64,000 nucleotides of DNA from Mesorhizobium shangrilense (GCF_028826155.1 NZ_JAQGPN010000001.1:2113501-2177500), one strand, 5' to 3'; shown: positions 15,118 through 26,700, counted from the stretch's first letter. Translations and numbers: made by a program. The notes: a model not told the origin generated them from the sequence alone.

Positions 15118-16575
15118 ATGACCACCAGTCCTTATGAAACATGCGATGCGGTCGCGCTCGCCGAAAGCGTTGCCCGAGGCGACGTCACGCCAGGCGAGTT
15201 GCTCGACGAAGCCCTGAAGCGCGTGGAGGCGTTGAACCCCGCAATCAACGCCGTCACCATGCTGCAGGAAGGCGTCGCGCGCCGCCTGATCGCGGACGGC
15301 CTCCCCGACGGCCCGCTGAAGGGCGTTCCGTTCCTGCTGAAAGACCTCGGCGCCGAGGCCGTCGACTTTCCGTCGAACAACGGCTCCCGACTTTTCGCCG
15401 ACACGCGATACGGCCTGGACTCGTCGATCTATGCGCGGCTGAAGTCGGCCGGCCTTGTCACCTTCGGCCGCACCACTTCGCCCGAGGGCGGCGTCGGGCC
15501 GGTTACCGAAGCCGCGGTCTATGGCGGCCCGACGCGCAATCCGTGGAACCTCGAACGCACGCCGGGCGGCTCTTCCGGCGGCGCCGGCGCCGCGGTGGCA
15601 GCAGGCATCGTGCCTGCTGCACACGGATCGGACGGCGGCGGCTCCGTGCGGATCCCGGCATCGTCCTGCGGCCTGTTCGGCTTCAAGCCGACACGCGCCC
15701 GCCTGCCTGACGGGCCCTATGCCGGCGAGGGCTGGGCAGGCATGGCGATCGACGGTTTCCTCACCCGCTCGGTGCGCGACACCGCGGTCCTGCTCGATGC
15801 CACGCAGGGCTCGGATCTCGGCTCGCCCTACATGGCGCCGCCGCTGGAGGAGAGTTTCATCGCGGCCCTCGCACGGTCCCCCAAGGGCCTGCGGGTCGCC
15901 TTCGCCGCCACCTCGCTCACCGGCCAGCCGATCGACCCGGAGTGCCGGGCCGGCGTCGAACAGGCCGCGAGGCTGCTCGAAAGCCTCGGCCACCATGTCG
16001 AGGAAGCACTGCCCCAGGCCGACACGCGCGGCATGATGGAAGCCTGGACGAAGATCGTTGCGTGCGGAACCGCTTTGTCCGTCGAGTCCGCCGTCAGGAA
16101 GCGCGGACGGCCGCTCGCCGATGGCGAGATCGAGGGCATCGCCAGGGGCGCCATCGAATATGCGAGGAACCTGAGCGGCGCGGATTACCTGGAGGCGGTC
16201 GGCAAGGTTCATGCCTACGGGCGCGAGATGGCGGCCTTCTTCGAGCGATACGACATCCTGCTCACCGCGACGCTTGCCGAACCCCCCGCAAAAATCGGCC
16301 GTTTCGACCACCAGCCGGAGGACTACGTCGACTATCGAATGGGGCCGGGGCGCGTGTTCGACTATTCGCCCTACACCGCCGCCTTCAACGCGTCGGGCCA
16401 GCCAGCGGCGTCGCTGCCGCTGCACTGGACGGCGGATGGACTGCCGGTCGGCATCCACCTTGCCGCCGCCTTCGGCAAGGACGAACTGCTGATGGGGCTC
16501 TGCGCGCGCATCGAGGAAGCGGCGCCCTGGTTCGGACGCCGGCCGCCGCTGCGCTACGGCATGCCGCGCTCGTAG
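15118..16575 (+). CDS. Amidase-signature family hydrolase
   Basis: The product has 485 residues, the full length for the family. It carries the Ser-cisSer-Lys triad: Lys75 in [10 protein letters not shown], the cis-Ser in [10 protein letters not shown] (about 152/153) and the nucleophile Ser176 in DGGGSVRIP. It hydrolyses an amide to acid plus ammonia or amine in the cytoplasm; the substrate is not readable. The C-terminus has [14 protein letters not shown], typical of GatA-like amidases of catabolic clusters. It is convergent with the amidohydrolase gene (22-nt overlap), and a polyamine-type ABC importer lies just beyond. An amide taken up by that importer is the natural substrate guess. Confidence 0.9.
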   Translation: MTTSPYETCDAVALAESVARGDVTPGELLDEALKRVEALNPAINAVTMLQEGVARRLIADGLPDGPLKGVPFLLKDLGAEAVDFPSNNGSRLFADTRYGLDSSIYARLKSAGLVTFGRTTSPEGGVGPVTEAAVYGGPTRNPWNLERTPGGSSGGAGAAVAAGIVPAAHGSDGGGSVRIPASSCGLFGFKPTRARLPDGPYAGEGWAGMAIDGFLTRSVRDTAVLLDATQGSDLGSPYMAPPLEESFIAALARSPKGLRVAFAATSLTGQPIDPECRAGVEQAARLLESLGHHVEEALPQADTRGMMEAWTKIVACGTALSVESAVRKRGRPLADGEIEGIARGAIEYARNLSGADYLEAVGKVHAYGREMAAFFERYDILLTATLAEPPAKIGRFDHQPEDYVDYRMGPGRVFDYSPYTAAFNASGQPAASLPLHWTADGLPVGIHLAAAFGKDELLMGLCARIEEAAPWFGRRPPLRYGMPRS

Positions 16576-18224
16576 ATGAAGCGGCCGCCGCAGATCGTCG
16601 CCTGCACCCTCAACGCGTCGATCTGCTCGGGCGCGGCGTCCTCGATGTCTCCCGAGAGGATGACGAGGTCCGCCATCGCGCCCGCTCTCAGCACACCCTT
16701 GCGGCCCTCGGCGAATTCCGCGAAGGCGCCGTCGCTGGTGAATCCGGCAATCGAATCCGCCAGCGACTGGCGCTCGTCCGGCGCGCCCTCGAAGGCGGGC
16801 GTGCGCGTCATCGCGGTCTTGATGCCGAACAGCGGGTCGAGCGGCGCGACGGGCCAGTCGCTCGCAAAAACCACGCGCGCCCCGCTCTCGCGGATCGTCT
16901 GCCAGGCATAGCCGGTCTTCATACGTTCGTGCCCGACCATCGACAGGATAGGCTCGACCGGATAGGCGCCGCCCGGCGCATGGGTGGGCTGGATCGACGC
17001 GAGCACTCCGAGCTGCGCGAAGCGCGGCAAGTCGGAGGGCCTCAGCATCTCGATGTGCTCGATGCGGTGGCGGCTGTCGCGCGCCCCGTTGGCACGCCGC
17101 GCCGCCTCGTAGCCATTCAGCGTCCGGTTGACCGCCGCGTCGCCGATCGCGTGCACGGCAATCTGCAGGCCGTGCCGGTCCGCCTCGACGCAGATCGCGT
17201 CGAACTCGTCCTGCTCGAAGAAGGAGAAGCCGCTGACGCCCGGCGCGGTGTCGTAGTCCTCGAACATGTCGGCGGTCGTCGACTCGATCACGCCGTCCAT
17301 GAACAGTTTCACGAAATCCGCCTTGAGCCGGTCCGAATGCCAGCGGCGGCGCATTTCCAGTGCCTTGTCGAGCTCAGATATCGCCATGCCCGGCAGCATA
17401 CGGAACGGGATGCGCCCGCGCACGCCGAGCCCTTCCGCCTGGTCAATCTCCTGCAAGAGTTCGAGCTGGTAGAAATTGCCGTCCATGTTGTGGAAGCTGG
17501 TGATGCCGAGCGAGGCGCAGTAGGCGAGACCGCGCCGCAAAATGCCGAGGTCCACCGCCCGCTGACCGGCCGTCGGGGCAGATTTCGGCTCGTGGCCCTG
17601 CAGGCCGAGCATCTCGCGCCCGCCGGTTGGCGTCAGGTCGGAGATCGGCGCGAAACCCTCGAACTCGCGCAGTTCGCCGGTCGCCAGCCCGTCCTCGCCC
17701 ATCACGATCTCGTTGCCGGGCGGTACTTCACGCCCGTGCAGGATGCCGGCCGCCTCTAGGGCGGGGGTGTTCGCCCACATCGTGTGGTGGTCGCTGGCGA
17801 ACAGCGCGAGCGGAACATCCGGCAGGATGCGGTCGAGAATGTGACGCGTGATCGGCTCGTTCCCGCCGAACATGAAATAGGCGGCCTGCTCGGCGACCAA
17901 CACGCCGGGATCGATGTTTTTCGCCGCGCGCTCGCGGATCATGGCGGCGATGGTGTCGAAACCAGTGACGCCGCCGAGCGACAGGCTCGAAAGCTGCGCG
18001 CCGCCGGCGAAGAGGTGGATGTGGCTGTCGATGAAGCCCGGCAGTACCGAGGCGCCGCCGGCATCGATCCTGCGGGTCGACCCGCCGGCAAGCTCGCCGA
18101 CCTCCGTCCGGTCGCCAACGGCGAGGACAGCGCCATCTTTCAGTGCGATCGCCTGCGCCCGGGGACGATCGGGATCCATCGTTAGAATCCGCGCGTTTTC
18201 GATGATGATGTCGGCTGTCGTCAT
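16554..18224 (-). CDS. YtcJ-like metal-dependent amidohydrolase
   Basis: The product has 556 residues. It belongs to the amidohydrolase superfamily, YtcJ/formamide-deformylase-like branch. The N-terminal beta-sandwich strand [20 protein letters not shown] leads to [13 protein letters not shown] (metal-binding HxH). [24 protein letters not shown] and [12 protein letters not shown] supply further metal and catalytic residues, and the C-terminal strand ([13 protein letters not shown]) closes the sandwich. There is no signal peptide, so it is cytoplasmic. The start has GAGGAAC upstream. It is divergent from the ABC importer genes and convergent with the amidase, so the locus may degrade N-substituted amides or formamides. 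The exact substrate is unknown. Confidence 0.88.
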   Translation of the reverse strand: MTTADIIIENARILTMDPDRPRAQAIALKDGAVLAVGDRTEVGELAGGSTRRIDAGGASVLPGFIDSHIHLFAGGAQLSSLSLGGVTGFDTIAAMIRERAAKNIDPGVLVAEQAAYFMFGGNEPITRHILDRILPDVPLALFASDHHTMWANTPALEAAGILHGREVPPGNEIVMGEDGLATGELREFEGFAPISDLTPTGGREMLGLQGHEPKSAPTAGQRAVDLGILRRGLAYCASLGITSFHNMDGNFYQLELLQEIDQAEGLGVRGRIPFRMLPGMAISELDKALEMRRRWHSDRLKADFVKLFMDGVIESTTADMFEDYDTAPGVSGFSFFEQDEFDAICVEADRHGLQIAVHAIGDAAVNRTLNGYEAARRANGARDSRHRIEHIEMLRPSDLPRFAQLGVLASIQPTHAPGGAYPVEPILSMVGHERMKTGYAWQTIRESGARVVFASDWPVAPLDPLFGIKTAMTRTPAFEGAPDERQSLADSIAGFTSDGAFAEFAEGRKGVLRAGAMADLVILSGDIEDAAPEQIDALRVQATICGGRFIYERGMP

Positions 18225-18364
18225 TGTCGATGTTCCTCCGAAACCTTCCTACCGAGCCACCTTGCCGGAAGCCAAGTCGTCAAATACGCTGCCTTAAACA
18301 GAATGCTGACGCCAGGGTCCTGTACCCATGCCGAGGCACGGGGAACGACAGCAGGTGTGACAGT

Positions 18365-19471
18365 ATGCCGGAGGTTGCCGGGGCTTGCGACAAGCGCGTA
18401 GCGATTGAAGCAAGGGGCATCGTCAAGGCCTTCGGGCAGGGGCGTACCGCGCTGCGCGCCCTCGACAACGTGTCGGTCGCCATCCGCGAGAACGAGTTCT
18501 TCACGCTTCTGGGGCCTTCTGGCTGCGGCAAGACCACCCTACTCAGGCTGATCGCCGGCTTCGAATATCCGACTGAAGGCGTCATCCTGCTGCACGGCGA
18601 GGACATCGCCGGCCTGCCGCCCTTCAAGCGCCCGGTCAACACCGTCTTCCAGAGCTACGCGCTGTTTCCGCATCTCACGGTCGCCGAGAACGTCGCCTTC
18701 GGGCTGCAGATGCTCGGCCGGCCGAAGCCCGAGATCGCCGGCCGCGTTTCGGAAATGTTGAAGCTGGTGCATATGGAAGAGCTTGGCGACCGACGCACGG
18801 ACCAGATCTCCGGCGGCCAGGCGCAGCGCGTCGCGCTCGCGCGGGCGCTCGCGCCGGGCCCGAAGGTGCTGCTGCTCGACGAGCCGCTTTCGGCGCTCGA
18901 CTACAAGCTGCGCAAGGAGATGCAGATCGAACTCAAGCGCATGCAGAGCGAAACCGGCATCACTTTCGTCTTCGTCACCCACGACCAGGAAGAGGCGCTG
19001 ACGATGTCGGACCGCATCGCGGTGATGTCCAAGGGCAAGATCCTGCAGATCGGGTCGCCCTGGGACATCTATGACAAGCCTGCCGACCGGTTCGTCGCCG
19101 ACTTCATCGGCGAGACCAATTTCCTGGCGGCGACGCTGATCGAGACGCGGCACGGGAAGGCGCGGGTCCGGCTGGCATCCGGGGCGGAGATCGAGGCCAG
19201 CGTGGCCGAAGGCGTGAAGCCGGGCGGGGAGGTCACCGTCGTGGTCAGGCCGGAGCACGCCCGCGTCGTAACCGAAGGCGGCCAGCTCACGGGGACGGTC
19301 GAGAACGTCGTCTATTTCGGGACGGACACGCATATCCACGTCAGGCTCGACGACGGCAGCACCTTCATCGTGCGGCAGCAGAACGCGCGCGCCGAGCCCT
19401 GCGGCTTCGCGGTCGGCGACAGGGCAGGCATCGAGATCGCGGCCGACGCCGCCCAGGTGCTGAGGGATTAA
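18365..19471 (+). CDS. PotA-like ABC transporter ATP-binding protein
   Basis: The product has 368 residues from the ATG at 18365; the longer frame to 18224 overlaps the divergent promoter and looks random. It has Walker [11 protein letters not shown]-loop [10 protein letters not shown], signature [15 protein letters not shown], Walker [13 protein letters not shown] and the His switch [10 protein letters not shown]. The C-terminal TOBE domain (about 280-365) includes [10 protein letters not shown], as in PotA/UgpC-type importers. It energises uptake through the two permeases that follow. Stop-to-start spacing to the next gene is 2 nt. Substrate class by family: polyamines or related cationic/amide compounds. 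Confidence 0.92.
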   Translation: MPEVAGACDKRVAIEARGIVKAFGQGRTALRALDNVSVAIRENEFFTLLGPSGCGKTTLLRLIAGFEYPTEGVILLHGEDIAGLPPFKRPVNTVFQSYALFPHLTVAENVAFGLQMLGRPKPEIAGRVSEMLKLVHMEELGDRRTDQISGGQAQRVALARALAPGPKVLLLDEPLSALDYKLRKEMQIELKRMQSETGITFVFVTHDQEEALTMSDRIAVMSKGKILQIGSPWDIYDKPADRFVADFIGETNFLAATLIETRHGKARVRLASGAEIEASVAEGVKPGGEVTVVVRPEHARVVTEGGQLTGTVENVVYFGTDTHIHVRLDDGSTFIVRQQNARAEPCGFAVGDRAGIEIAADAAQVLRD

Positions 19472-19473
19472 AG

Positions 19474-20397
19474 ATGGCGACCGCGGCCGAGATCGCCAGG
19501 GCAGGACAGCGGAGGGACATCCGCTCACGCTGGCTGCTCTCGGCGCCGGCGCTCTTCATCATCTTCGTCGCCGCTATCGGCCCGCTGTTCGTCATGCTCG
19601 CCTATTCCTTCATGGTAAAGGGCGACTACGGCGACGTGAAGTTCGGGCAGTATTCGCTGGACGGCTGGTTTTCCGTGCTGTTCCAGCGCGACATCTTCGA
19701 CGACACGCTTGGCCTCGCCGACGCGCACCTGTCGATCCTCTGGCGCTCGATACGGCTTTCCTTCATCACCACGGTGGCGACGCTGCTGCTCGGCTTTCCG
19801 ACCGCCTACTTCATCGCAACCCGTCCCCGTCATACGCGCGAAATCTGGGTTTTCCTGGTCACCATCCCGTTCTGGACCAACCTCCTGATCCGCACCTTCG
19901 CGATGCAGCAGGTGCTCCGCAACGAAGGCGTCCTCAACACCGCGCTGCGCGCCACGGGCATGATCGACCAGCCGCTGCAGATCATGCACACCGACTGGGC
20001 CATCCTCTTCGGTATGGTCTATGTCTATCTGCCGCTGATGGTGCTGCCGCTCTATGCCAGCATGGAGAAGCTCGACTTCCGCCTGGTCGAGGCGGGCTAC
20101 GACCTCTATGCCGGTCGGCTCAGCGTGCTCTGGCGCATCATCATCCCGCTGGTGAAGCCGGGCATCATCGCCGGCTCCATCCTGGTCTTCATCCCCTCGC
20201 TCGGCGCCTATGTCATCCCGCGCGTGCTGGGCGGCGGCAAGAACATGATGCTGGGCAACCTGATCGAGATGCAGTTCGGCGCCGGCCGCAACTGGCCGCT
20301 CGGGGCGGCGCTGTCCATTACTCTGATGGCGCTGGTGATGGTCGCGCTGCTGTTCTACGTGCGCAACGCCTCCCGTTCGGGAGTGCAGCATGGCTAG
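19474..20397 (+). CDS. PotB-like ABC transporter permease
   Basis: The product has 307 residues with six membrane helices, the first around 20-42 (LSAPALFIIFVAAIGPLFVM). The EAA loop GYDLYAGRLSVLWRIIIPLV is the coupling helix that contacts the ATPase. It carries the large periplasmic insertion after helix 1 seen in spermidine/putrescine PotB proteins. The stop overlaps the next permease start by 8 nt, so it is part of the importer operon. Confidence 0.9.
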   Translation: MATAAEIARAGQRRDIRSRWLLSAPALFIIFVAAIGPLFVMLAYSFMVKGDYGDVKFGQYSLDGWFSVLFQRDIFDDTLGLADAHLSILWRSIRLSFITTVATLLLGFPTAYFIATRPRHTREIWVFLVTIPFWTNLLIRTFAMQQVLRNEGVLNTALRATGMIDQPLQIMHTDWAILFGMVYVYLPLMVLPLYASMEKLDFRLVEAGYDLYAGRLSVLWRIIIPLVKPGIIAGSILVFIPSLGAYVIPRVLGGGKNMMLGNLIEMQFGAGRNWPLGAALSITLMALVMVALLFYVRNASRSGVQHG

Positions 20398-21193
20398 CCG
20401 GTATTTCGACGTCCGCGCCCAGCCCGGCTTCGGCGTCATCGCGCTGTTCACCTTCGCCGCGCTCTATCTGCCGATCATCACGCTCGTCGCCTACGCCTTC
20501 AACGCCAGCGACTCCGTCAGTGTCTGGGGCGGTTTTTCGCTGCGCTGGTTCGTCGAGGCGTCGCGCAACGTCGCCGTGCAGGATGCCGCTTGGCGCTCCT
20601 TCGTCATCGCCGTCTGCGCCGCCACTTTTGCGAGCATCGCCGCCACCATGGCCGCCATCGCCACGACGCGCACGGCGCCCTATCGCGGCCTCGGCTTCAA
20701 GTACGCCTTCATCAACCAGCCGCTGATGGTGCCGGAGATCGTCACGGCGGTCGCGCTGCTCATCGTCTTCTCGCGCATCAAGGTGTGGACCGGCTATTCC
20801 GGCCTCGGCTACCTCGTGCTGGCGCACACCGCCTTCTGCATCCCCTTCGCCTATCTGCCGATCCGCGCCAGGCTGGAGAGCATGGACCTGACGCTCGAGC
20901 GTGCGGCGGCCGACCTCTATGCAACGCCTTGGATGACGTTCCGGCACGTCACCCTGCCGTTGCTCAGGCCCGGCATCATCGCCGGCTTCATGCTCGCCTT
21001 CGTCATCTCGCTCGACGACGTCGTCATCACCGAATTCGTCAAGTCGGGCGGCCAGGATACCCTGCCGACCTACATGCTCGGCCAGATCCGCCGGACGGTC
21101 ACGCCTGAGGTGAACGCCATCGCGACCGCGTTCCTGGCGCTGTCGATCGTGCTGGTTACCGCCTTCTTCTTCATCAACCGGAAGAAAACCTGA
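20390..21193 (+). CDS. PotC-like ABC transporter permease
   Basis: The product has 267 residues and six membrane helices beginning with FGVIALFTFAALYLPIITLV. The EAA loop ERAAADLYATPWMTFRHVTL is followed by the PLLRPGIIAG helix start. FVISLDDVVITEFV is the strongly conserved PotC segment of polyamine-type importers. It pairs with the preceding permease to form the heterodimeric channel. It starts inside the previous gene and is coupled. Confidence 0.9.
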   Translation: MASRYFDVRAQPGFGVIALFTFAALYLPIITLVAYAFNASDSVSVWGGFSLRWFVEASRNVAVQDAAWRSFVIAVCAATFASIAATMAAIATTRTAPYRGLGFKYAFINQPLMVPEIVTAVALLIVFSRIKVWTGYSGLGYLVLAHTAFCIPFAYLPIRARLESMDLTLERAAADLYATPWMTFRHVTLPLLRPGIIAGFMLAFVISLDDVVITEFVKSGGQDTLPTYMLGQIRRTVTPEVNAIATAFLALSIVLVTAFFFINRKKT

Positions 21194-21216
21194 AACCAAC
21201 ACAAGGGGAATAGCGC

Positions 21217-22251
21217 ATGACCTGGAAACTCAAGGCCGCAACAGCGGCGGCATCGTTGTTCGTGTTCGCGGGCGCCGCCTCCGCGGAGGGCGAGCTCAAC
21301 ATCTTCAACTGGGGCGACTACACCAATCCCGAGCTGATCAAGAAGTTCGAGGAGGCCTACAAGGTCAAGGTGACGGTTACCGACTACGATTCCAATGACA
21401 CCGCGCTCGCCAAGGTGCGCGCCGGCGGCCACGGCTACGACATCGTCGTTCCTTCCGCCAACTACGTGCCGATCTGGGTCAACGAAGGCCTGCTGCTGGA
21501 GGCGCGGCCCGACCAGATGGAGAATTTCAAGAATGTCGACGAGCGCTGGGTGAACGTCCCCTGGGACGAGGGCCGCCGCTACACCGTTCCGTGGCAGTGG
21601 GGCGTGTCCGGCATCGGCGTCAACAGCAAGGTCTATGGCGGCGACATCAACACCTCGGCGATCTGGCTCGACCCGCCGGCCGAGCTGGTCGGCAAGATCA
21701 ACGTCGAGCCGGAAATGACCGACGTGCTGTTCGCCACCATCCGCTATTTCGGCGGCGAGTGGTGCACCGACGACAAGGAACTGCTGAAGAAGGTCCGCGA
21801 CAAGCTGGTCGAGGCCAAGCCGAAGTGGCTCGCCATGGACTACAGCGTCACCGAAAAACTGCCTGCCGGCGACTATTCGGCGGTCTATTACTGGAACGGC
21901 GCCATCCTGCGCTCGCGCATCGCCAATCCGGACATCAAGTTCGGCTATCCGAAGGAAGGCTACCCGATCTTCATGGACAGCGTGGCGATCCTTGCCGACG
22001 CCAAGAACGTCGAGAACGCAAAACTGTTCATGAACTTCATCATGGATCCCGAAAACGCCGCGCTGATCTCGGCCTTCGCCAAATACGCCAACGGCATCAA
22101 GGGCTCCGACGCGTTCATGCCCGCCGACATGAAGGGTGCGCGGGAACTCATCGTTCCCGACGAGTTCAAGGATGCGGGCCAGTTCCTGACCACCTGCTCG
22201 CCGGAGGTCAACGAGCTCTACACGCGCATCTGGACCGACGTGAACAAGTAA
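21217..22251 (+). CDS. PotD/PotF-like periplasmic substrate-binding protein
   Basis: The product has 344 residues, and AAGGGGAA lies 6-8 nt before the ATG. A Sec signal (LKAATAAASLFVFAGAASAE) precedes ELNIFNWGDYTNPELIKKFE, the diagnostic start of PotD/PotF-type binding proteins. YDIVVPSANYVPIW and the aromatic/acid positions of the polyamine site follow (FNWGDY, VPWQWGVSGIGVN, YYWNG). It is periplasmic and delivers ligand to the PotBC-like permeases. It ends the operon and is followed by a strong GC hairpin. The ligand is a cationic or amide compound, by family. Confidence 0.92.
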   Translation: MTWKLKAATAAASLFVFAGAASAEGELNIFNWGDYTNPELIKKFEEAYKVKVTVTDYDSNDTALAKVRAGGHGYDIVVPSANYVPIWVNEGLLLEARPDQMENFKNVDERWVNVPWDEGRRYTVPWQWGVSGIGVNSKVYGGDINTSAIWLDPPAELVGKINVEPEMTDVLFATIRYFGGEWCTDDKELLKKVRDKLVEAKPKWLAMDYSVTEKLPAGDYSAVYYWNGAILRSRIANPDIKFGYPKEGYPIFMDSVAILADAKNVENAKLFMNFIMDPENAALISAFAKYANGIKGSDAFMPADMKGARELIVPDEFKDAGQFLTTCSPEVNELYTRIWTDVNK

Positions 22252-22258
22252 CGCGTCT

Positions 22259-22281
22259 GCGCGGGCGGGCTCCGCCCGCGC
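22259..22281 (+). terminator. GC-rich hairpin after the ABC importer operon
   Basis: A perfect 10-bp stem, GCGCGGGCGG / CCGCCCGCGC, with a 3-nt loop begins 8 nt after the binding-protein stop. No U-tract follows, so it may stabilise the transcript end or act as a Rho-assisted terminator rather than a classic intrinsic one. Confidence 0.6.
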
Positions 22282-22371
22282 CATCCCGCATGTCAGACCC
22301 GGCCGCACTCGAAGCGGAACAACAGCCCGCCTTGCTGAGCTTGCCCAACACGCTGGCTGGGAATGCCTTAA

Positions 22372-23574
22372 CTATGGGAGTTCAAGCTGATTGATGAGAG
22401 ACCGCTCCGGATCAAGTTCGCGCACGACCTCAATCGCCACGCGTTTTCCTTGAACGATACCCGCCTCAATGTCGGCCAAATAATGGATACCCGCCAAAAA
22501 GCGAGATCGTCCCGCTTGTTGAGCCATCATCTCGAGCGTGACTGCCCTCTTTGGCAGGTAGGACGCGAGCACGTAGGATGCTGCAGTCGAAATGACTGAG
22601 TGGCCCGATGGATAAGAGGGGAAGTTGGGATTTGGAATTACTGGCTCTATTTTGCTGTAGACCTGAGACGGTCGCGGTACTCCAAACGTATATTTATCCC
22701 GCCAGCAGGCGATCACAGCGTCATTGACGGCAATCATCGTCGCCCCAACGACGAACAGCTTTTGACCGAGGTCAAGATCGCTGGCGTCCAACTCGTTCAG
22801 TGCGATTTGAGCCCAATGTCCCGGGGGCGTAAATGTGCCGATGCCGTCAGCCCAGTAGAGCACTTGCGCTCTTTCTGCCGGCGATAGATTGGAGACTGCA
22901 TTCCACACCAGCTGGGCCTGGCGGTCGAGGCTCCCGTAAGCGTCGGGTTTCTTCGATTGAAACCTCTCTGGGTCTCCGATGAGAAGCGGGCGGACATCGC
23001 CCCAATCGGGCCGCAAGGGGTCTGATCCTGGATCAGGATACCACTGACCTGAAGGCGGCGGGAGGCCGACGCCGACGCCGTTCCGCTTCCACAGTCCGTC
23101 AAGGAGCCGTGTGACGTCTCTCAGGACTACGAGCATATCCAGCTCAACTTTTGGTCCGGCTGTCGCGCACGAAACCGCCAAGACCGGATACGGCGCCCAG
23201 AGCAGCGTGCGGCTGGTTTGCTCTTTCGCCAATCCTAGGAAAAGATCGGGCACTATTCTCGCCGCTTCTTCTGACCCAAATTTCAACGCCGCATGCCGAT
23301 ATATCGCGTCGCTTCCGACGGCGAATGCCGCATAGAGACGACTGGCAAGGGGTGGATCGAGCCGATTGCGGGCAACGAACTGGAATACGGCGTTCCATCC
23401 GCATCGGTCGAGACGGAAATCCGCACGGGCGGGGGCGATCGCTGCCACGATCGCGGCACACAGAACCCACAATCCAATTGGGAAGACAAGACAAAATCGT
23501 CGAACGAAGGACCGTCCAACTAGACTATTGCTGCCTCCCCTTGCAGCATCAGAGATGCTTCTTGGAATGGACAT
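22372..23574 (-). CDS. PAP2 / vanadium-haloperoxidase-superfamily protein, exported
   Basis: The product has 400 residues. An N-terminal hydrophobic segment (LVFPIGLWVLCAAIVAAIAP) acts as signal or anchor. The C-terminal half has all three PAP2 motifs: KYTFGVPRP (Kx6RP), PSGHSV, and SRFLAGIHYLAD (SRx5Hx3D), the vanadate or phosphate site. This fits a haloperoxidase-like or acid-phosphatase-like periplasmic enzyme of the A-type vanadium chloroperoxidase fold. The length, with a helical N-terminal domain, is closer to bacterial vanadium haloperoxidase relatives than to lipid phosphatases. It stands alone, with no obvious operon partner. Peroxidase versus phosphatase activity cannot be told from motifs alone. 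Confidence 0.85.
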   Translation of the reverse strand: MSIPRSISDAARGGSNSLVGRSFVRRFCLVFPIGLWVLCAAIVAAIAPARADFRLDRCGWNAVFQFVARNRLDPPLASRLYAAFAVGSDAIYRHAALKFGSEEAARIVPDLFLGLAKEQTSRTLLWAPYPVLAVSCATAGPKVELDMLVVLRDVTRLLDGLWKRNGVGVGLPPPSGQWYPDPGSDPLRPDWGDVRPLLIGDPERFQSKKPDAYGSLDRQAQLVWNAVSNLSPAERAQVLYWADGIGTFTPPGHWAQIALNELDASDLDLGQKLFVVGATMIAVNDAVIACWRDKYTFGVPRPSQVYSKIEPVIPNPNFPSYPSGHSVISTAASYVLASYLPKRAVTLEMMAQQAGRSRFLAGIHYLADIEAGIVQGKRVAIEVVRELDPERSLINQLELP

Positions 23575-23799
23575 CTGCCTACCTATACTTGTTGAGGTCT
23601 AGATAAGCAACGAAAGCTTGGACTATCCGACTAGATTCGTCGCCGCTGAGGCCAAATGGATTGCGTCAGAGAAACCCACTCCTGCCGACCGCAGTGACTG
23701 TCCGAAGCGCAGACAGACCGATTGTTGCTTTTTCGGAGCGCAGAGTCGCCGTACGATCGGCAGTAGCTCTCCGTGCGTCAAGTTTGGGAGTGCGAGAAC

Positions 23800-26700
23800 G
23801 TGACTGGCCTTAGAGAATGGTTGACCTCGCTGCAGCTAGAGAACCATTTTGAGAAACTCGTCGAGCAGCGCGTAGATCTCGACGTGCTCCCAGACTTGAC
23901 CGAAGCAGATCTCGCTGACCTCGGCGTGCCCCTCGGCGACCGCAAGCGCATGATGCGCGGCATCCAAGCGCTGCGTCAGGGCGAGGAGACTGGACCTGCG
24001 CGCGGGGCGGCATCAGCGGAGCCTCGCGAGTTTGGCCATGCTCGATCAGATCTACCTCTACTCTATCCAAAAGAGGAATTGCGCCAGCTGACCCTGCTCT
24101 TTGCCGACCTCGTGGGCTCGACCCAGTTGGCCAAGAACCTCGACCTCGAGAGCTATCGCGACGCGATCCGCAGTTATCAGCTCTGTTGCTCCGATCTGGT
24201 TCGCACACATTTCGGCTTCGTCGCCCAATTCCTGGGCGATGGTGTACTCGCCTATTTTGGCTATCCGAACGCCGAGGAGGATGACGCCGAGCGTGCAGTG
24301 GCTGCCGGGCTGCAGATAACGCGGGACGTAGCGCGCCTCGAGCGGGCCGGTCATGTGCCGCTCGCTGCCCATGTCGGCATCGCCACGGGAGAGGTGCTGG
24401 TGAGCGATCTCGTCGCGGGCCGGTTGACGATCAAGGGGGCGGTTCTCGGCGACACGCCCAATCTTGCCGCTCGACTCCAGGTTGTGGCGAAGCCGGGCCA
24501 GGTCATTGTGGCCAAAAGCACCCGGCGCCTACTTGGTAACCAGTTCGATTGTTCCTTCCTCGGCAATCAGCGGATCAAGGGATTCGATAGGCCGCAGGAG
24601 GTCTGGCTCGTCCGTGGCATGAAGGCGAGTACGTCACGTTTTGCCGCGCGGTCACGAGGTCGGATGACTCCGTTGATTGGTCGGGAGGAGGAACGCGAAA
24701 TCCTGCAGCATCGCTGGGACACGGCGCGCGCGGGCGAAGGACAGGTGGTGCTTGTCTCTGGCGAGGCCGGGATCGGCAAGTCGCGGCTGGGCGAGTGGCT
24801 GCACGATGGCATTGCCGCTGAGGCGCATTACCGCTTGAACTATCAATGCTCGCCCTATCACAGCGGCAGCCCCTTCTTTCCGATCATGATGCAACTCGTT
24901 CACGCCGCCGGGCTTGGTGACGGCGACAGCGTTGACGAGCGGCTCGACAAACTTGAGCATCTCCTCGCGAAAGCGACCCAGGATGTCATGAGTGTCGCGC
25001 CGCTGTTCGCGCACTTGCTTTCGATCCCGTTCGAACACCGCTACGGGCCGCTCGATCAGCCGCCCGAGACGATCAAGGAGCGTACGGTGCTCGCGCTGCT
25101 CGAGCAGCTGTTTGGGCTGGCGGCGCGCCAACCCGTGCTGGTCTGTTTCGAAGATCTGCATTGGGTCGATCCCTCCACCGAGGAGCTGCTCGATGTGCTG
25201 GTCGAACGGATCGATGGAAAGCCGGTCTTGCTGCTGTGCACATTCCGGCCGGGTTACGAGGCGCCCTGGATCGGACGTGCCGGGGTGACGCACCTGGCGC
25301 TCTCGCGGCTTGACCGGAGGCGCTCGCTGGACCTCGTCATGTGGATCGCCTCGCACGAGGACCTACCCGAGGACCTGGTCGAACAGATCGTCGTCAGGAC
25401 CGAGGGCGTGCCGCTCTTTCTCGAGGAGATGACCAAGTCTGTCATCGAGCACCGACAGCTTTCAGTCGACGGCGCTCCGTTCGAAATCATGCTTCCCGCA
25501 TCGCTCAAGGAGTTGCTCATGGCCAAGCTCGACAGCCTGTCGAGCGCCCGCGAGGTTGTGCCGCTTTGCGCCGCGATTGGTAGGAGCTTCTCGTATCGGC
25601 TGCTGCTGGCAGTCTCGCAGCTTTCGGAGAACGCGCTGCGGCCGATCCTCGACCAGCTGACGCAGTCGCACATCCTGCTGCACCGGGGCGAGTACCCCGA
25701 CACAACCTTCACCTTCCGCCATGCGCTGATCCAGGAGGCGGCGTATGAGACGATGCTGGCGAGCCGAGCGCGCGCACTCCATGATCAGATCGCCGATGTG
25801 TTGAGCACACAATTTGCCGAGATTGCAGAGACCCGGCCGGAAGTGGTGGCTCAGCATCTGAGCCGCGCCGGTCGCGCCGCCAATGCACGCGATCGATGGA
25901 GGGCGGCCGCCGCACTTGCGATAGCCAGCTCGGCTAATAATGAGGCGTGCGCGCACCTGAACCAGGCCCTGGGCGAGAACGCGAAACTTGCGCAAAGTCC
26001 GGAACGCACAACGGCGGAGATTGCACTGCGCGAAATGATGCGCGAGCCCATCGAGCTTTGTGGTTGGGGGTCCGAAGATATCGAGCTGAATCTTCGCCGG
26101 CTCTACGAGCTACGCGAGGAGCATGGCGACAGAGATGAATTGTTCTCGGCAATCTACGGCAGCTGCGGCACGCATTTGCTGGCCGGCCGCATCCGCGCGG
26201 CCGAGGCTGACGCCGATCGCATGGCTGCGCTCTCCGAAGAAACAGGGGATCCGGCGCACGGTCTTCTCACCGTCCATACTCGAGCTCTCCTGGCGTTCCT
26301 CTCCGGCCGCTTTCCGGTGGCGGTTGACGGCTTCGACCGCGAGATCTGCACTCTCCTCCCTGAGCACGCCGCCCGAATCCGGCGACACTACGTCGCCGAC
26401 CCCGCAATCGTGGCTCGGGTCATGCAGGCGTGGGCTCTGACGCTTTCAGGCGACGACGCAGGTGCAGCTGCGCGCATAGCCGAGGCCGAGCGGCTGATCG
26501 GGATGCAAGGGCAGAGCTTCAGCCGAATCTACGGGCTGACGATCATCGCCTCTATCCGGCAGACCCGCGGCGAAGCCCGGGCGGCCCTAGAGTTGGCCAC
26601 CGCCGCCTGGCGAATGGCGCATGAGGAGCGGGTGCCGTACTGGGAGGCCTGGGCGGACGTGGTGCGCGGATGGGCGATGACGGCGACCGGCGACGTTGAT

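Noticed and set aside
14968..16458. 496-aa minus-strand open frame over the amidase
   Set aside because: Antisense shadow of the amidase, Arg/Gly/Asp-biased, without motifs; the amidase has its full triad.
15942..17759. 605-aa plus-strand frame bridging the amidase and amidohydrolase
   Set aside because: Out-of-frame over one real gene and antisense to the other; composition is Arg-rich nonsense.
18224..18364. N-terminal extension of the PotA-like ATPase
   Set aside because: Lies in the divergent promoter region and does not resemble PotA; the ATG at 18365 is used.
20318..22308. Long minus-strand frames over the permease and binding-protein genes
   Set aside because: Antisense shadows with Asp/Arg/Gly-rich sequence; the plus-strand genes have clear ABC motifs.
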